From Lotus japonicus (lineage: Eukaryota; Streptophyta; Magnoliopsida; Fabales; Fabaceae): a stretch of DNA of 64,000 nucleotides. The stretch is taken from positions 27,384,369-27,448,368 of the forward strand of contig NC_080044.1 of the NCBI RefSeq assembly GCF_012489685.1. Direction: 5' to 3'. Position numbers and translations under genes: made by a program. The notes under the pieces were generated by a model that saw nothing but the letters and a program-made list of their open reading frames with translations, made no database searches and was not told the origin of the DNA. Shown here one piece after another: positions 1 to 10,698 of the stretch. Each line of letters begins with the position of its first letter. Within the stretch, counting starts at the first letter, position 1.

Positions 1-1016
1 GGAAGGAGTCTTAGAAGCAGCAGAGAAATCCATTTTCAACTTTTTATGCTTAGTCAATAAAGAGTTATACTTATCCATAATATCAGACAAAGCATGTTTT
101 AGTTCAGAGGTTGAGAAAGAAGCGAATACCTCATTTTCATCGTCTGAGTTAGAATCTTCTTCTGATGCTGAGTCAGAGTCAGTTGCATCTTTTGACTCTG
201 CTTCTTTGTCTTTGACAATAGCCATGAGCCCTTGAACTTCACCATCAGAGTCAACATCCTCTGACTCTGAGTCGTCAAAAGTCACCATCAGACTTTTCTT
301 TGTCTTGAAGTGCTTCTTTGGCTTCTTGTCCTTTTTCAGCTTTGGACAGTCACTTTTGTAGTGCCCTGATTCTTTGCACTCGAAGCATGTGACTTCCTTG
401 ATTGAGGACTTCTTCTGGCCTGATGAGGATTCAGACTTTCCTTTGGCCTTTCCAGAGCTTCTGTACTTGCTCTGTCTGTGCTTCCAGATGCGGTTGAGCC
501 TTTTTGAGATCAGAGTCAGCTCATCTTCATCAGAATCTTCTGATGCTTCTTCAGATTCTTCTACTTCAGCTTGAAGAGCTTTTGACTTCTAAGATTTAGC
601 CTTCTCAGATTTGGATTTCAAGGCTATAGATTTCTTCCTCAGATCCTGCATCTCTGAGCGCTTCAGCTCATGACATTTCAATATGCTGATGAGTTCTTCT
701 AAACTCATACGCTCAACATCTCTTGTAAGCTCTATTGAAGTCACTAAAGGCATCCAGCTTTCAGGAAGACTTCTGATGACCCTTATGACATGATCTTTTG
801 TAGTGTAGCTTTTGTTGAGAGGTCTTATTCCAGCTACAAGCAACTGAAATCTGGAAAACATATCCTCAATGGACTCGTTAGGTTCCATGATAAAGCATTC
901 ATACTTCTGGATCAAGGACAACGCCTTTGATTCTTTCACTTTCTTGTTTCCTTCATGAGACATCTTCAAGGATTCAAAGATGCCCTTGGCAAACTCACGA
1001 TCTGTAAGGAACTGGT
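1..1016 (-). pseudogene. Sirevirus gag fragment, inverted relative to pol
   Basis: Read on the minus strand, about 1016 down to the window edge is one frame that encodes the nucleocapsid/capsid part of a Ty1/copia gag. The capsid-like stretch (UBN2/gag-polypeptide type) lies at 589-1016. An acidic and serine-rich linker follows, then a CCHC zinc knuckle at about 347-391 (CFECKESGHYKSDCP), then a long D/E/S-rich tail. One in-frame TAG sits at 589-591, and the 5' end is cut at about 1016, where the sequence switches to plus-strand reverse transcriptase. The knuckle would bind the element's RNA during particle assembly. The gene continues beyond the left edge of the window. The opposite orientation to the adjacent pol means either an inversion or a junction of two elements. 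Confidence 0.85.
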
Positions 1017-1038
1017 TCTGGGAAACTGGTTCTGGGAA
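1011..1038. repeat. 14-bp tandem duplication at the gag/pol junction
   Basis: The unit ACTGGTTCTGGGAA occurs twice head to tail, at 1011-1024 and 1025-1038. It lies exactly where minus-strand gag similarity stops and plus-strand reverse transcriptase similarity begins. A short filler duplication is a common scar of end-joining repair, so it probably marks the rearrangement breakpoint. Confidence 0.75.
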
Positions 1039-1207
1039 ACAAAGATGAACCAGTCAGAACCATATCAGCATTTAGACCCTCTGAAGAGACTCTGCTAAGT
1101 CTGAAGGGATTGGTATCCTTAATTGAACCAAAATCTATCGATGAAGCTCTTCAAGACAAAGACTGGATTCTGGCAATGGAGGAAGAACTTAATCAATTCT
1201 CCAAGAA

Positions 1208-1212
1208 TGATG
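1208..1212 (+). repeat. Target-site duplication TGATG, left copy
   Basis: TGATG precedes the solo LTR and recurs directly after it at 2425-2429. The flanking codons belong to one continuous reverse transcriptase frame, so the 5-bp duplication is secure. Confidence 0.9.
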
Positions 1213-2424
1213 TGAAGGTATGAAAAACGGTAGAAAGGGGGGGTTTGAATAACGTTTTCAGAATAAAACTTCCACCTTAAGATTTTATCAAATGTTTCGA
1301 GACACAAGTAAAATGCTTAAAATAAGAGATCAGAAAAGCACACAAGGATTTTATCCTGGTTCACTTGATAAATCACTCAAGCTAGTCCAGTCCACCCGTG
1401 AAGGTGATTTCTTCCTTCTTAGAATGAAGGCAATCCACTAATCAGATAATTGTTACAACTGCACTTGAAACCTACAAGTGACTAACAATACACTGACTTA
1501 GCTCACACTAAGATTCATTCTCTTAGTCTTCTCTAGGATCCGATCAACCTTGATCTCCTAAAGGTAAACGAAACAATAGTTTAAGAAATATTGTTTACAA
1601 GGAAATTGCTTCTTAAAAGCTTTTAGTAAACACAATGAATTTAATGAAGAAAGAATGCTTAGAAGATTTGAGTATAACTTGCGCGTATAAGATTCTTCCA
1701 AAACACATCTTTCAATCTTCAGCCTCTATATATACTCCAAGGATTAGGGTTTGAACATTGCATGGGAATGCTACCGTTCGAGGGCAGATCTGGGATTTCC
1801 AGCTTCTGCTGTGGCTGAGAAGGTTAGGTTAGGTCGTCAGGATAGTACATTAGCTTTTGTACTTTGGATAGTGACTTGACCTTAACCTAGTAGACTTCTG
1901 ATCAGACGAATGCTTCGTGTTGGAACTTGTGAAGCTTGTTGATCAGAGTCAGAGGGAAGCATGGATCCTCTAACCGTTGTATCTTCTGATTCTGAACTCA
2001 GAGGAAAAGTACTTGGTCTTCAGAGCCATTTTGCTTCTGGACTTCAGAGTCTTCACTTTTCAGCTTTTGGATCTTCAGAGTCTTCTACACCATCAGAACA
2101 TCTGAACCTTCAGAGTGTCTGGGTTATCAGAACGTCTGGATCTTCAGAACTTCAAGTGAGTTGAGTCCACGTCATAGCTTGATTGACTTTAGATCTTCTG
2201 AAGCTTTTCTACTGTTCAGATTGAACATAGGGATTGCAAAAGCGTTGCTAGGGTCACTCTTTAAGCACAGTGCTTCTGATTGGTGTGAGATTAGATTAGG
2301 GTTAGAGCCTGTAAGAGCACACTCAGAAAAACACGTTAGAGTACCACAATTGTTCATACTAAAATGTTAACTTGTAATCATCAAAAGATAGAGTTGTACT
2401 ACACGATCAAAACTTGATCTTACA
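1213..2424 (-). mobile_element. Solo LTR of a Sirevirus, inserted in pol
   Basis: The 1,212-bp insert begins TGAAGGTATG and ends GATCTTACA (TG...CA), flanked by TGATG on both sides. Read on the minus strand it is closely similar to the LTR at 8473-9723: TGTAAGATCAAG start, the GGAGTATATATAGAGGCT promoter region with a TATA box at about 1726-1735, and a C-rich end before CATACCTTCA. No internal region is present, so it is a solo LTR left by LTR-LTR recombination after an insertion of the same family in reverse orientation. Confidence 0.92.
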
Positions 2425-2429
2425 TGATG
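2425..2429 (+). repeat. Target-site duplication TGATG, right copy
   Basis: Right-hand copy of the 5-bp duplication; the reverse transcriptase frame resumes here. Confidence 0.9.
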
Positions 2430-3871
2430 TTTGGAGCCTTGTAAAGAAGCCTCAAGGTGTTCACATCATTGGAACTAAATGGGTTTTCAGAAACAAGCTA
2501 AATGAAAAAGGAGATGTAGTCAGAAACAAAGCAAGGCTAGTTGCTCAAGGCTACAGTCAGCAAGAAGGAATAGATTACACTGAAACTTTTGCTCCAATAG
2601 CAAGATTGGAAGCTATCAGATTGTTGATCTCATTCTCTGTGAATCACAACATAATCCTTCATCAGATGGATGTTAAGAGTGCCTTCCTGAATGGATACAT
2701 CTCAGAGGAAGTATACGTGCACCAACCTCCTGGCTTTGAAGATGAGAATAATCCTGACCATGTTTTCAAATTGAAGAAATCCCTCTATGGTCTGAAGCAA
2801 GCTCCCAGAGCATGGTATGAGAGATTAAGCTCATTCCTTCTGGAGAATAAGTTTGTAAGGGGTAAAGTAGATACAACTCTCTTTTGCAAAACTTATAAAG
2901 ATGATATCTTAATAGTGCAAATTTATGTTGATGATATTATATTTGGATCAGCTAATCCATCTATTTGCAAAGAATTTTCTGAGATGATGCAGACTGAATT
3001 TGAAATGAGTATGATGGGAGAACTCAAGTACTTTCTGGGAATACAAGTTGATCAAAAACCAGAAGCTACTTACATCCATCAAAGCAAGTATACAAAGGAA
3101 CTTTTGAAGAAGTTCAATATGACAGAATCAATAATTGCTAAGACTCCTATGCATCCTACTTGCATTCTGGAGAAAGAAGATGCCAGTGGGAAAGTATGTC
3201 AGAAGCTATATCGTGGAATGATAGGTTCACTTCTATACTTAACTGCATCTATGCCAGATATTCTGTTTAGTGTACATTTGTGTGCTAGATTCCAATCAGA
3301 TCCGAGAGAAACTCACTTAACTGCTGTTAAGAGAATTCTCAGATATCTGAAAGGTATCACTAACCTTGGCTTGATGTATAAGAAAACATCAGAGTATAAG
3401 CTTTCAGGTTATTGTGATGCTGATTATGCTGGAGATAGAACTGAAAGAAAGAGTACTTCTGGAAATTGTCAATTTCTGGGAAGTAACCTAGTCTCATGGG
3501 CAAGCAAGAGGCAGTCTACTATTGCACTATCTACTGCAGAGGCAGAATATATCTCAACAGCTATTTGTAGCACTCAGATGCTCTGGATGAAACATCAGCT
3601 AGAGGATTATCAAATCCTTGAGAGAAACATTCCAATCCATTGTGAGAACACTGCTGCAATTTCACTAAGTAAGAATCCAATCTTACACTCAAGGGCTAAA
3701 CACATTGAGGTAAAGTATCATTTTATTAGAGATTATGTTCAGAAGGGCGTACTTCTTCTGATGTTTGTTGATACTGACCATCAATGGGCAGATATCTTTA
3801 CAAAGCCCTTAGCAGAGGATAGATTTAATTTCATTCTGAAAAATCTGAATATGGACTTTTGTCCAGCATGA

Positions 3872-4296
3872 AGATGGATCAGAACCTGGCTACGATGCTT
3901 CTCTATCAGAAGATGTCTAGTTCAGAAGGTAACTCTATCATAGGTTAAGTACCCATTGGTGCTTACTCTGAAACTGAGACAGTAAACGTGTGTCAGTTAC
4001 TATGATACATCGTCCCTTGTGCCCGTGCTGACAATCTGTTGTAATGAGTGTAGATGTGCTTCTCTCCACCGTGTGATATGTGTATTAACTGTTCGTAATG
4101 ATGTCTTTAATTTTTAACCGTTGATTTCACTTTGCTTTTTAATCAACAACGGTTACCTTCTAAAACCACTATGCACACACGTTTCCCATCACTTTCGGTT
4201 TTACTTTCTCTCTCTTGCTTTTATAAAACCCTCATCTTCTTCAATTCTCTCTCGCCTTCGACCCTTTCTCTTCTACCCAAACCTTCATCCTCAACA
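3872..4296 (+). other. Pol/env spacer of Sirevirus element 1
   Basis: No convincing gene lies between the pol stop and the likely env-like start. A TATA-like TTTTATAAAAC stands at about 4219-4229, some 70 nt before the ATG at 4297. Parts of the spacer (for example the CCGTTGATTT stretch near 4120) recur at 9859-9868 before the env-like remnant of element 2, so it is an element sequence and not host DNA. Confidence 0.6.
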
Positions 4297-7071
4297 ATGG
4301 TGAATCAAGAAAGAGCTGACTCCGGTGACAAGTCTGATTCCGCCGATGGAAGAGTTTTCCTCAGAATGGTTGTGGGTCTTCCAACAGGGCAAGTGGGTTC
4401 TGTTCTGCGTCCTCGTTCGACTGAGAGTGCCCAACATGAAGTGCAAGATGCTGAGGATGTTGTCCCACTTTCTCAGAGACAATGTGTGGTCACCTGTTGC
4501 TTTTCTCCTGAAGAACTCCAGGTTCTTGCTGAATGGAGATTTGATTTTGATGTCATTGCTGCAATTGGGTTTGACTTGCGTCCTGAGATTCAATCACAAG
4601 GCTGGGAAGGGTATTTTCAAAGGATTAGTGGTCCTGTGTATGATAAGCTTGTGAAGGAATTCTGGAAACACGCAGATTGCAATGAGCATCAAGTAGTATC
4701 CTTTATTCTGGGCAAAATGATCATCATAACTAAGAAGACAATTGCAAGGCTTCTGGGTCCAGAATCAAGCAAGGGTTACAGGTTCCAGTTGCAAGAATCA
4801 AAGGTCTCAACCAACACCAAGGAGAAAGTCAACATGGCTCTCTACTCTACATGGAAGCCAGGAAAGAATGACTGCAAGACCAAAGAGCTTCACCCTGACT
4901 TGAGAATCTGGCACAAGATTCTTCTGCACTGCATCAAACAGAGACCAAAGGGAAGCTCTCCTGATTACATCAACTTCACCCAGAAGGTGTTGTTGTTCTT
5001 CGTCAAGGACCACAAGAAGGTGTGCCTACCTTACTTCATCTTTTATTATCTAAAGGAGTGCATCAAGAAGTCCAGAACCACCGCTTCACCAAAATCTGCC
5101 ATAAAATGCATACCTTTTGGTAGTTTGCTTTCTGACTTCTTTGTGGAAAGCAAATTGGTGCATGCCCTGCGAAGGTTGGGATGTTCTGAAGAATTGACAA
5201 CAATTGTTGGAGATACCTTCAATGCCACATCCTTGAAAAGAATGGGCATGATCGAAACCAAAGTTGAATCCAGCACTGCTGAAGGAAGGCCAAGGAAAAG
5301 GATTCCTCTAAAGGACTATCCTCTCTAGTCCAAGGCTGATGATCCAGAGGCAATCAGATACTATCTTGAGGATCTGAAGCAGCAAGGCTTTGAGATTGAT
5401 GTGAACAAATTCTTCAGAAATCTTCCAGAGCCTCCGGACTTTGAGTCCCCAAGGAAGAAGAAGACCAAGAGGTAGCAAGTTGAAGCTTCTGAGGAGAAGG
5501 ATCCCTCTGATGGTGATGACAATGATGATGATGATGCTCCACCGCCTAAGAAGAAGGCCAAAAAGGTCAGGATTGCACCTGAAGTAGTTCTCGTGGAAAC
5601 TACTCAGGAACATGCTAGATCTGCACCCTCCATCAGAATCACAAGATCTGCAGCAAGAGCTTCAAGTAAGTTTGCTGCTCTTTCTAATGATGATTTAAAT
5701 TTGCTTGATGCAACCCTTGATGCTACCAATCCTGAACCATCACCAATTCATCAAAAAACCTCTCACCTTTCACCCCCTAGAGACTCCTTCTTTCAACCTA
5801 CCATTGAGGAAGAACCCCTCTGGAAAATGCTTCAAGCCAGCAAACCCTCTGCCTCCACCACACCTATCATCCTTCCATACCATTCAGAAACCTCTGAACC
5901 ACAAGCCTCTGAACAACAAACCTCCGCACCACAAGTTACTGAACATCAAGACTCTGATAAAACCACTGCCAATCCACAATCACGTCATCCATCTGATCGT
6001 GACAACCTCTCTCCTACTCCATCTGTATTCTTTCCCACAAATGTTCCATTTTCTTCTCCATCCAACAAGTCAGAAGCCTCTAGGCAATTCTTTCAAATAG
6101 CTAGAGAAATGCTCTCTGAAATCCCTGAGCATTTCATCAATGTTCCTAGTCCTCGCCGCTACCCTGGACCTAGGCCAGAACCTCTGGTTTCTCCTAATTT
6201 CCCCATCCAGGCAATTCATCTAGCCTCAATGCCTTCTCCTCCTCCTCCTCCTCATCCTCTTTCTCCTCTTCAAGAGAACGATGAGTCAGTCTCCAACCAT
6301 TCACCAGATAACACACAGAATCCTGAGACTGAAACTCTTCAACCAAACCCTGAGACCAATAACTCTGCACCTCAGACTCTACAGATTGGCTCTCCCTCTG
6401 AAGTTGCCAGCAGCAACCACTCCTCATCACCTGAACCAAACCTTTCCCTTATTCCCTACACTTACTCTGGACCAACCACCCTCCTTGACTGCATCAATGC
6501 ATTTAATCATGAAGCATCATTAAGGATCAGCAATGTGCATGGTCGCACTGACCTAAGTGCAAGTCCAGACCTGGTCGTTGAAGAATGGGAATGTCTGTGT
6601 TCTTGGATGGTTGACCAAGTTCCTCTGATGATGGGATTTCTCAACTCTAAGAAGGCAAAATGTGTTGAAGCTGCTACTCAACCTCTCCGACGAAGAGAAC
6701 TTATGGCTGAACAGCAGATAAGGGAACAACTCTACTCTGCTATTGAAGAAGCACGAAAGAAGAAAGAACAAGAAGAAGAAGCTGCAAGGATTGAAGAAGA
6801 GCAACGTGAAGTTGCAAGGTTGCAAGCTCTGGAGCAAGCTGCTACACTTCAAGCTGAAGCTGAGGTTCTCAGAAATCAAGCTTTTAGCATTATTCCAGTT
6901 GCTTCTGCATCCGGTCAAGCTCCTCACTCTGATCAAGCTACAACATCTGCTCCACCTCAGTCAGATCCTAGGATTGATCTCATTGAACAACGCCTTAATT
7001 CTCATGATGGAATTCTTCACGAGCTAAAACAGATGTGCAATGAGCTTCTACAGAGAACACCTAATTCTTAG
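4297..7071 (+). pseudogene. Sirevirus env-like ORF with two in-frame TAG codons
   Basis: One reading frame runs from ATG 4297 (good context, ACAATGG) to the stop at 7071, interrupted only by TAG at 5326-5328 and TAG at 5473-5475. An in-frame ATG at 4171 would add a leader; 4297 is preferred because the second element has its ATG at the matching place (10054). The N-terminal third resembles the 'putative plant transposon protein' domain common in env-like ORFs of Sireviruses. The middle holds a lysine-rich, Asp-rich patch (about 5440-5560) and a long Pro/Ser/Thr-rich region (5740-6470). The C-terminus has a strongly charged coiled coil (about 6700-6880) and ends QRTPNS. The function of such ORFs is not established; I see no clear signal peptide plus membrane anchor. 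Both stops being TAG in an otherwise open 900-codon frame is notable. Confidence 0.8.
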
Positions 7072-7289
7072 ATTTTAGGAACTCTCTTTTCTTTTATGTT
7101 CTTCTCTATCTATTTTATTTTTCTTCTTATTAAACTATGTTTCTTCACCCTGCTTTTCAATGTTATGTTTATTCTATTACTTTTTTTATTATGTGCTGCA
7201 TAATAGTTGTTCATCATAAAATGTTTTAAACTTAACAAACAAACAAGTTATTTTTATTAATGGGCATTTCATACATATGCATCTTACAA
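7072..7289. other. Convergent 3' region between env-like ORF and antisense ORF
   Basis: AT-rich stretch with no gene. It lies between the ends of two convergent reading frames, and the comparable stretch 10485-10698 in element 2 is also AT-rich, so it probably serves as a 3'-end-forming spacer. Confidence 0.4.
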
Positions 7290-7679
7290 TTAAAAAGGAG
7301 GATTTCTCCTCAAGGTCCTACATTCTCTACGCATTGCCGCTTTCTCAAGCTTCAGACGATGCTGCTCATATTCCAGATGATTCAAGGTCAGACGAAACTC
7401 CTGCTTCTCAGGACCCTCTGCCATTGATGCCAGTGCGTCCCCCACCTTATGTCTCCTCACCATGTTATCCAGCTCCCGCTGTAAGAGGTCTTGTAGCTCC
7501 TCTACAAAAGCAAGGAAGCCTCTGAGGATCTTGTCCATTTCTGGACTCAGATCCATTCCCAATAGCCGGTTGGTCAGATCATATACTGTTGGTTCTTCCG
7601 GATGGCGCACGTTCAAGAACAAACTCTCTTCAAATGCCTTCTTCCTCAGCTCTTCGATACAGACTATGAAGGAAGCCAT
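7290..7679 (-). CDS. Conserved antisense ORF of the Sirevirus 3' region, copy A
   Basis: A 129-codon ORF opposite to the retroelement's sense strand, intact from ATG (7679) to TAA. It is predicted soluble and helical with many charged residues (EELRKKAFEESL near the start) and ends RRNPPF. I do not recognise a known domain. A second element carries a homologous ORF (10699-11100) with matching start (MA-F...ELR-AFE), matching middle (FL-FV-EL) and the identical RRNPPF end, although the two are diverged. On the minus strand a TATAAATAG box at 7733-7741 lies 54 nt upstream. The 3' end coincides with a small inverted repeat (AGGAGGATTTCTCCT). Additional antisense ORFs are known in several plant LTR retrotransposon lineages; the function here is unknown. 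The maintained frame is the main evidence that it is, or was, a real gene. Confidence 0.65.
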   Translation of the reverse strand: MASFIVCIEELRKKAFEESLFLNVRHPEEPTVYDLTNRLLGMDLSPEMDKILRGFLAFVEELQDLLQRELDNMVRRHKVGDALASMAEGPEKQEFRLTLNHLEYEQHRLKLEKAAMRRECRTLRRNPPF

Positions 7680-7732
7680 TGCTAGTTGTGTTCTTCTGTA
7701 ACTGGGATGTGAAGACTGTTATGCTTTAACCG

Positions 7733-7741
7733 CTATTTATA
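7733..7741 (-). promoter_or_regulatory. TATA box for antisense ORF A
   Basis: Minus-strand TATAAATAG, 54 nt before the ATG at 7679. A start about 30 nt downstream would leave a leader of roughly 25 nt. The same nonamer stands 52 nt before the homologous ORF B. Confidence 0.6.
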
Positions 7742-7936
7742 AGCTCAAGTCAGTCTCTAGACGTTAATGCTGAAGCAGTTTCTCGAGGATCATTTATTGG
7801 TAACAGTAGCTTACCTTTACTCCATTGGCCTGTGGTAAACGTTCTACATATGCATTAACTCATTTCATTAATTGGCTAATTTTTATGTCAACTTTTTTTC
7901 TTTCCTTCTCCATCTTTTTGAAACTTAGACCTTCTC

Positions 7937-8472
7937 TAAGGGGGAGTACCTTGTACTTCAAGCTGAGTTTTTCACACCCCATGCTTTTTTCTTATGAAAA
8001 AAAAGGGGAGTATAACCCAGTTTTTTTATGTGTAAGCTGTGTTAGTGTGATTTCTTTTTCTTTTGGAGAATTTAAGAGTTCCACCTTTATGACCATAGAT
8101 GTGTCACTGGGCAAATACAAGGAATACATTTTCACTTCTTCTGAAGTGATACTAGTTGACTCTAATGCCTTTACTCTGCTCTTGATACTTATGCGCTCTG
8201 ATTATCTCACTATATCTATGTCAAAAATTATCACTCTGAACTCTTATGATTTAGCTCAGAATCTAGATATTACTAATATTTTCATTAAGTCCTAGATTCA
8301 GGGGGAGCTAAGCTCAGAATCAAGCTGTGACTTGGATTCAGAATGAGCAAAATAAACCATTCACATCAGGATAAGTCTAATTCTTTTCTCTATACTCTGA
8401 GTGAATTCAGTTTATTGTTTAAGAATTGTTCATCAAAATACTTGGTTTTGTCATCATCAAAAAGGGGGAGAT
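7937..8472 (+). promoter_or_regulatory. Multiple polypurine tracts before the 3' LTR
   Basis: Purine tracts AAGGGGGAGTA (about 7938-7948), AAAAAAAAGGGGAGTA (about 7997-8012), CAGGGGGAGCTAAG (about 8299-8312) and AAAAAGGGGGAGA (about 8459-8471) precede the LTR. The last one abuts the LTR start and is the expected plus-strand primer. Repeated copies of this tract upstream of the 3' LTR are a Sirevirus hallmark, and the same sites recur in element 2. Confidence 0.8.
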
Positions 8473-9723
8473 TGTAAGATCAAGTTTTGATCATGTAGTA
8501 CAACTCTATGTTTTGATGATTACAAGTTAACGTTTTAGTATGAACAATTATGGTACTCTAACGTGTTTTCTGAGTGTGTTCTTGACAGGCTCTGACCTTG
8601 ATATAATCTCACCCAAATCAGAAGCACTTTGCTTAAAGAGTAACCCTAGCAACGCTTTCGCAATCTCTATGTTCAATCTGAACGTAGAAAAGCTTCAGAA
8701 GATCTGAAGATAGCTAAGCTCTGATGTGGACTCAGCTCACTTGAAGTTCTGAAGATCCAGACGATCTGAAAACCCAGACGCTCTGAAGGTCCAGAAGCTC
8801 TAAAGGTTCAGAAGCTCTGATGGTCAAGAAGCTCTGATGGTCTCGATGCTCTGAAGATCCAGAAGCTGAAAAGTGAAGACTCTGAAGTCCAGAAGCAAGC
8901 TTGCTCTGAAGACCAAGTGCTTCTCCTCTGGGTTCAGAATCAAAAGTTACAACGGTCAGAGGATTCATGCTTCCCTCTGACTCTGATCAACAAGCTTCAC
9001 AAGTTCCAACACGAAGCGTCCCTCTGATCAGAAGTCAACAAGGTTAAAGGTCACGTCACTATCCAAAGTACAAAAGCAGTGTACTATCCTGACGACCTAA
9101 CCTAACGTTCTCAGCCACAGCAGAAGCTGGAAAACCCAGATCTGCCCTCCAACGGTAGCATTCCCATGCAACGTTCAAACCCTAATCCTTGGAGTATATA
9201 AAGAGGCTGAAGACTGAAAGATGCGGTCTAAGAAACATATACGCGCAAGCAATATTCAAATCTTCTTAGCAATCTTTCTTCAAATAGAACCAAGTGTGTT
9301 TACTATCAGCTTTTGTAGAAGCACTTATTTGTAAACCCAATACTTTCAAACAGTTGTTTGTTTTACCTTTAGGAGATCAAGGTTGATCGGAGCCTAGAGA
9401 AGACTAAGAGAGTGAATCTTAGTGTTAGCTAAGTGAGTGTATTGTTAGCCACTTTGCAGGTAGCAAGTGCAGTTGTAACAAACTCTGATTAGTGGATTGC
9501 CTTCATTCTAAGAAGGAAGAAATCACCTTAACGGGTGGATTGGATTAGCTTGAGGGATTTATCAAGTGAACCAGGATAAAATCATTTGTGTGCTTTCCTT
9601 ATCTCTTATCTCCGCACATTTATCTTGGCGATCGAAGAGATTTGTTTAAATCTCAAGCGGGTTAAGTTTTAAGTTTTAAAACGCTATTCAAACCCCCCCT
9701 TTCTATCGTTTTTCATACCTTCT
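8473..9723 (+). repeat. 3' LTR of Sirevirus element 1
   Basis: About 1.25 kb from TGTAAGATCAAG to CATACCTTCT, following the polypurine tract directly. A TATA box, TATATAAAG, is at 9195-9203; a C-rich run (about 9692-9699) lies near the end. The expected terminal CA reads CT here, perhaps by mutation. It is highly similar to the reverse-oriented solo LTR at 1213-2424, so both belong to one subfamily (A). Confidence 0.88.
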
Positions 9724-10053
9724 AACGCATGTAAGATTTATTCTAATACCTTGTTCGTTGTGCCTCTCGGGAATTTCTGTTGTAATGATAAATACCACTT
9801 GATTCTCCACCGCGTGTTATTAGTAATTAATTCTTATTATTGCCACATTAATTTTCAACCGTTGATTTTCACTTTTATCTTTGATTCCTTAACTACTCAC
9901 TACTCAGCGGTTACTTTTGAAAAATCACTATTTACCCACGATCTCACACACGTTTCCATCACTTCACTCATTCACACATATTTTCAAAATCTTGAGTGTT
10001 TGCTTTCGCTCTCCTTCTCTCTCTTCCTTCACCAAAAACCTTCATCACCATCT

Positions 10054-10484
10054 ATGGATTCATCAAAAAACCACAAGCAAGCTGCCACTTTGGAATATCT
10101 CAACTCCTTTTCTCAGGAGGGTCGGATCAAAAGTATGGAGGAGACCTTCAAGCTACATATGAGGATGAGCTGGCAGAATGGGCTCAAACAAATGATGAAT
10201 ATGAAAATGTCGTGTCTGAAGAGAGCACTCGTTTAGCAGCTCTGCTCCAGAAAGACAAGTCCCCTCTGCTGGACTCTGAGGTTGGTGGCTCTGCATCTGT
10301 TCCTACTCATACCTCATAATCTGCTCAGACTGCATCGCCTGCGCCTACACAATCTGATCTTGCTGTTATTGTGTAGAGACTTAATGATATGAAGACACAA
10401 TTAGATAACCAGGCTGTGTTCAACAAGAGTGTGGAAGCAATGTTTGGAGACATCCTGAAGAGGCTTCCAGATCCCAAACCCTAG
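10054..10484 (+). pseudogene. Degenerate, internally deleted env-like ORF of element 2
   Basis: ATG at 10054 (ATCTATGG context) matches the preferred start of the env-like ORF of element 1. Coding similarity shifts frame near 10110-10130, meets a stop at 10317-10319, then a TAG near 10374-10376, and ends at 10482-10484. The last part (a helical tail ending LPDPKP) corresponds to the C-terminal tail of the element 1 protein. The large N-terminal domain and the Pro/Ser-rich middle are missing. Confidence 0.65.
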
Positions 10485-10698
10485 TCTACTTGGATTTCTC
10501 TCCATTTCCCTTTGTTTTTAACTTTTAACCTTTTATTTTATATCTTGTTGTTTTTCCTGTTTACGTCAGTTCATATTTTACTTATTATCTTTTATAGTTT
10601 TCATCGTCTGATCAGTTATCACCATTTTCTAACACATCACACATACATAAAATGCTTTAAAAATAAATTCTTTTTATTCATTGAAACTTTTGGTACAA

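Larger units (their letters stand above)
1041..3871 (+). pseudogene. Copia pol: reverse transcriptase plus RNase H, split by a solo LTR
   Basis: The frame enters at 1041 and runs to 1212, where a solo LTR interrupts it. After the 5-bp target copy it resumes and stays open to the stop at 3871. Removing the LTR and one target copy restores the frame. Visible parts are the start of the copia RT domain (1041 on), the catalytic box YVDDIIFG at about 2924-2947 and the conserved ELKYFLGIQV. The RNase H/connection region follows with GYCDADYAGD (about 3408-3437) and STAEAEYIS (about 3532-3558), then a typical copia C-terminus. RT would copy element RNA into cDNA and RNase H would remove the template. 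Protease and integrase are absent on this side. Apart from the insertion and the missing 5' part, the 2.4-3.9 kb stretch has no stop, so the disruption is fairly young. Confidence 0.92.
1041..9723 (+). mobile_element. Sirevirus (Ty1/copia) element 1, 3' half
   Basis: In order this element shows partial pol (reverse transcriptase and RNase H), an env-like ORF, a noncoding region with an antisense ORF, repeated purine tracts of the AGGGGGAG type, a terminal AAAAAGGGGGAGA tract and an LTR. Pol followed by an env-like ORF and multiple polypurine tracts is the Sirevirus (SIRE1/Maximus) layout. The 5' LTR, primer site, protease and integrase are not in the window; to the left lies an inverted gag fragment. 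It cannot move on its own because pol is split, the env-like frame has two stops and the 5' half is missing. Confidence 0.85.

Noticed and set aside
4132..4296. Upstream extension of the env-like ORF with a hydrophobic Leu/Ser stretch as a signal peptide
   Set aside because: The frame has an ATG at 4171 but a TATA-like element lies between it and ATG 4297, and the second element supports 4297; the extension is probably leader sequence.
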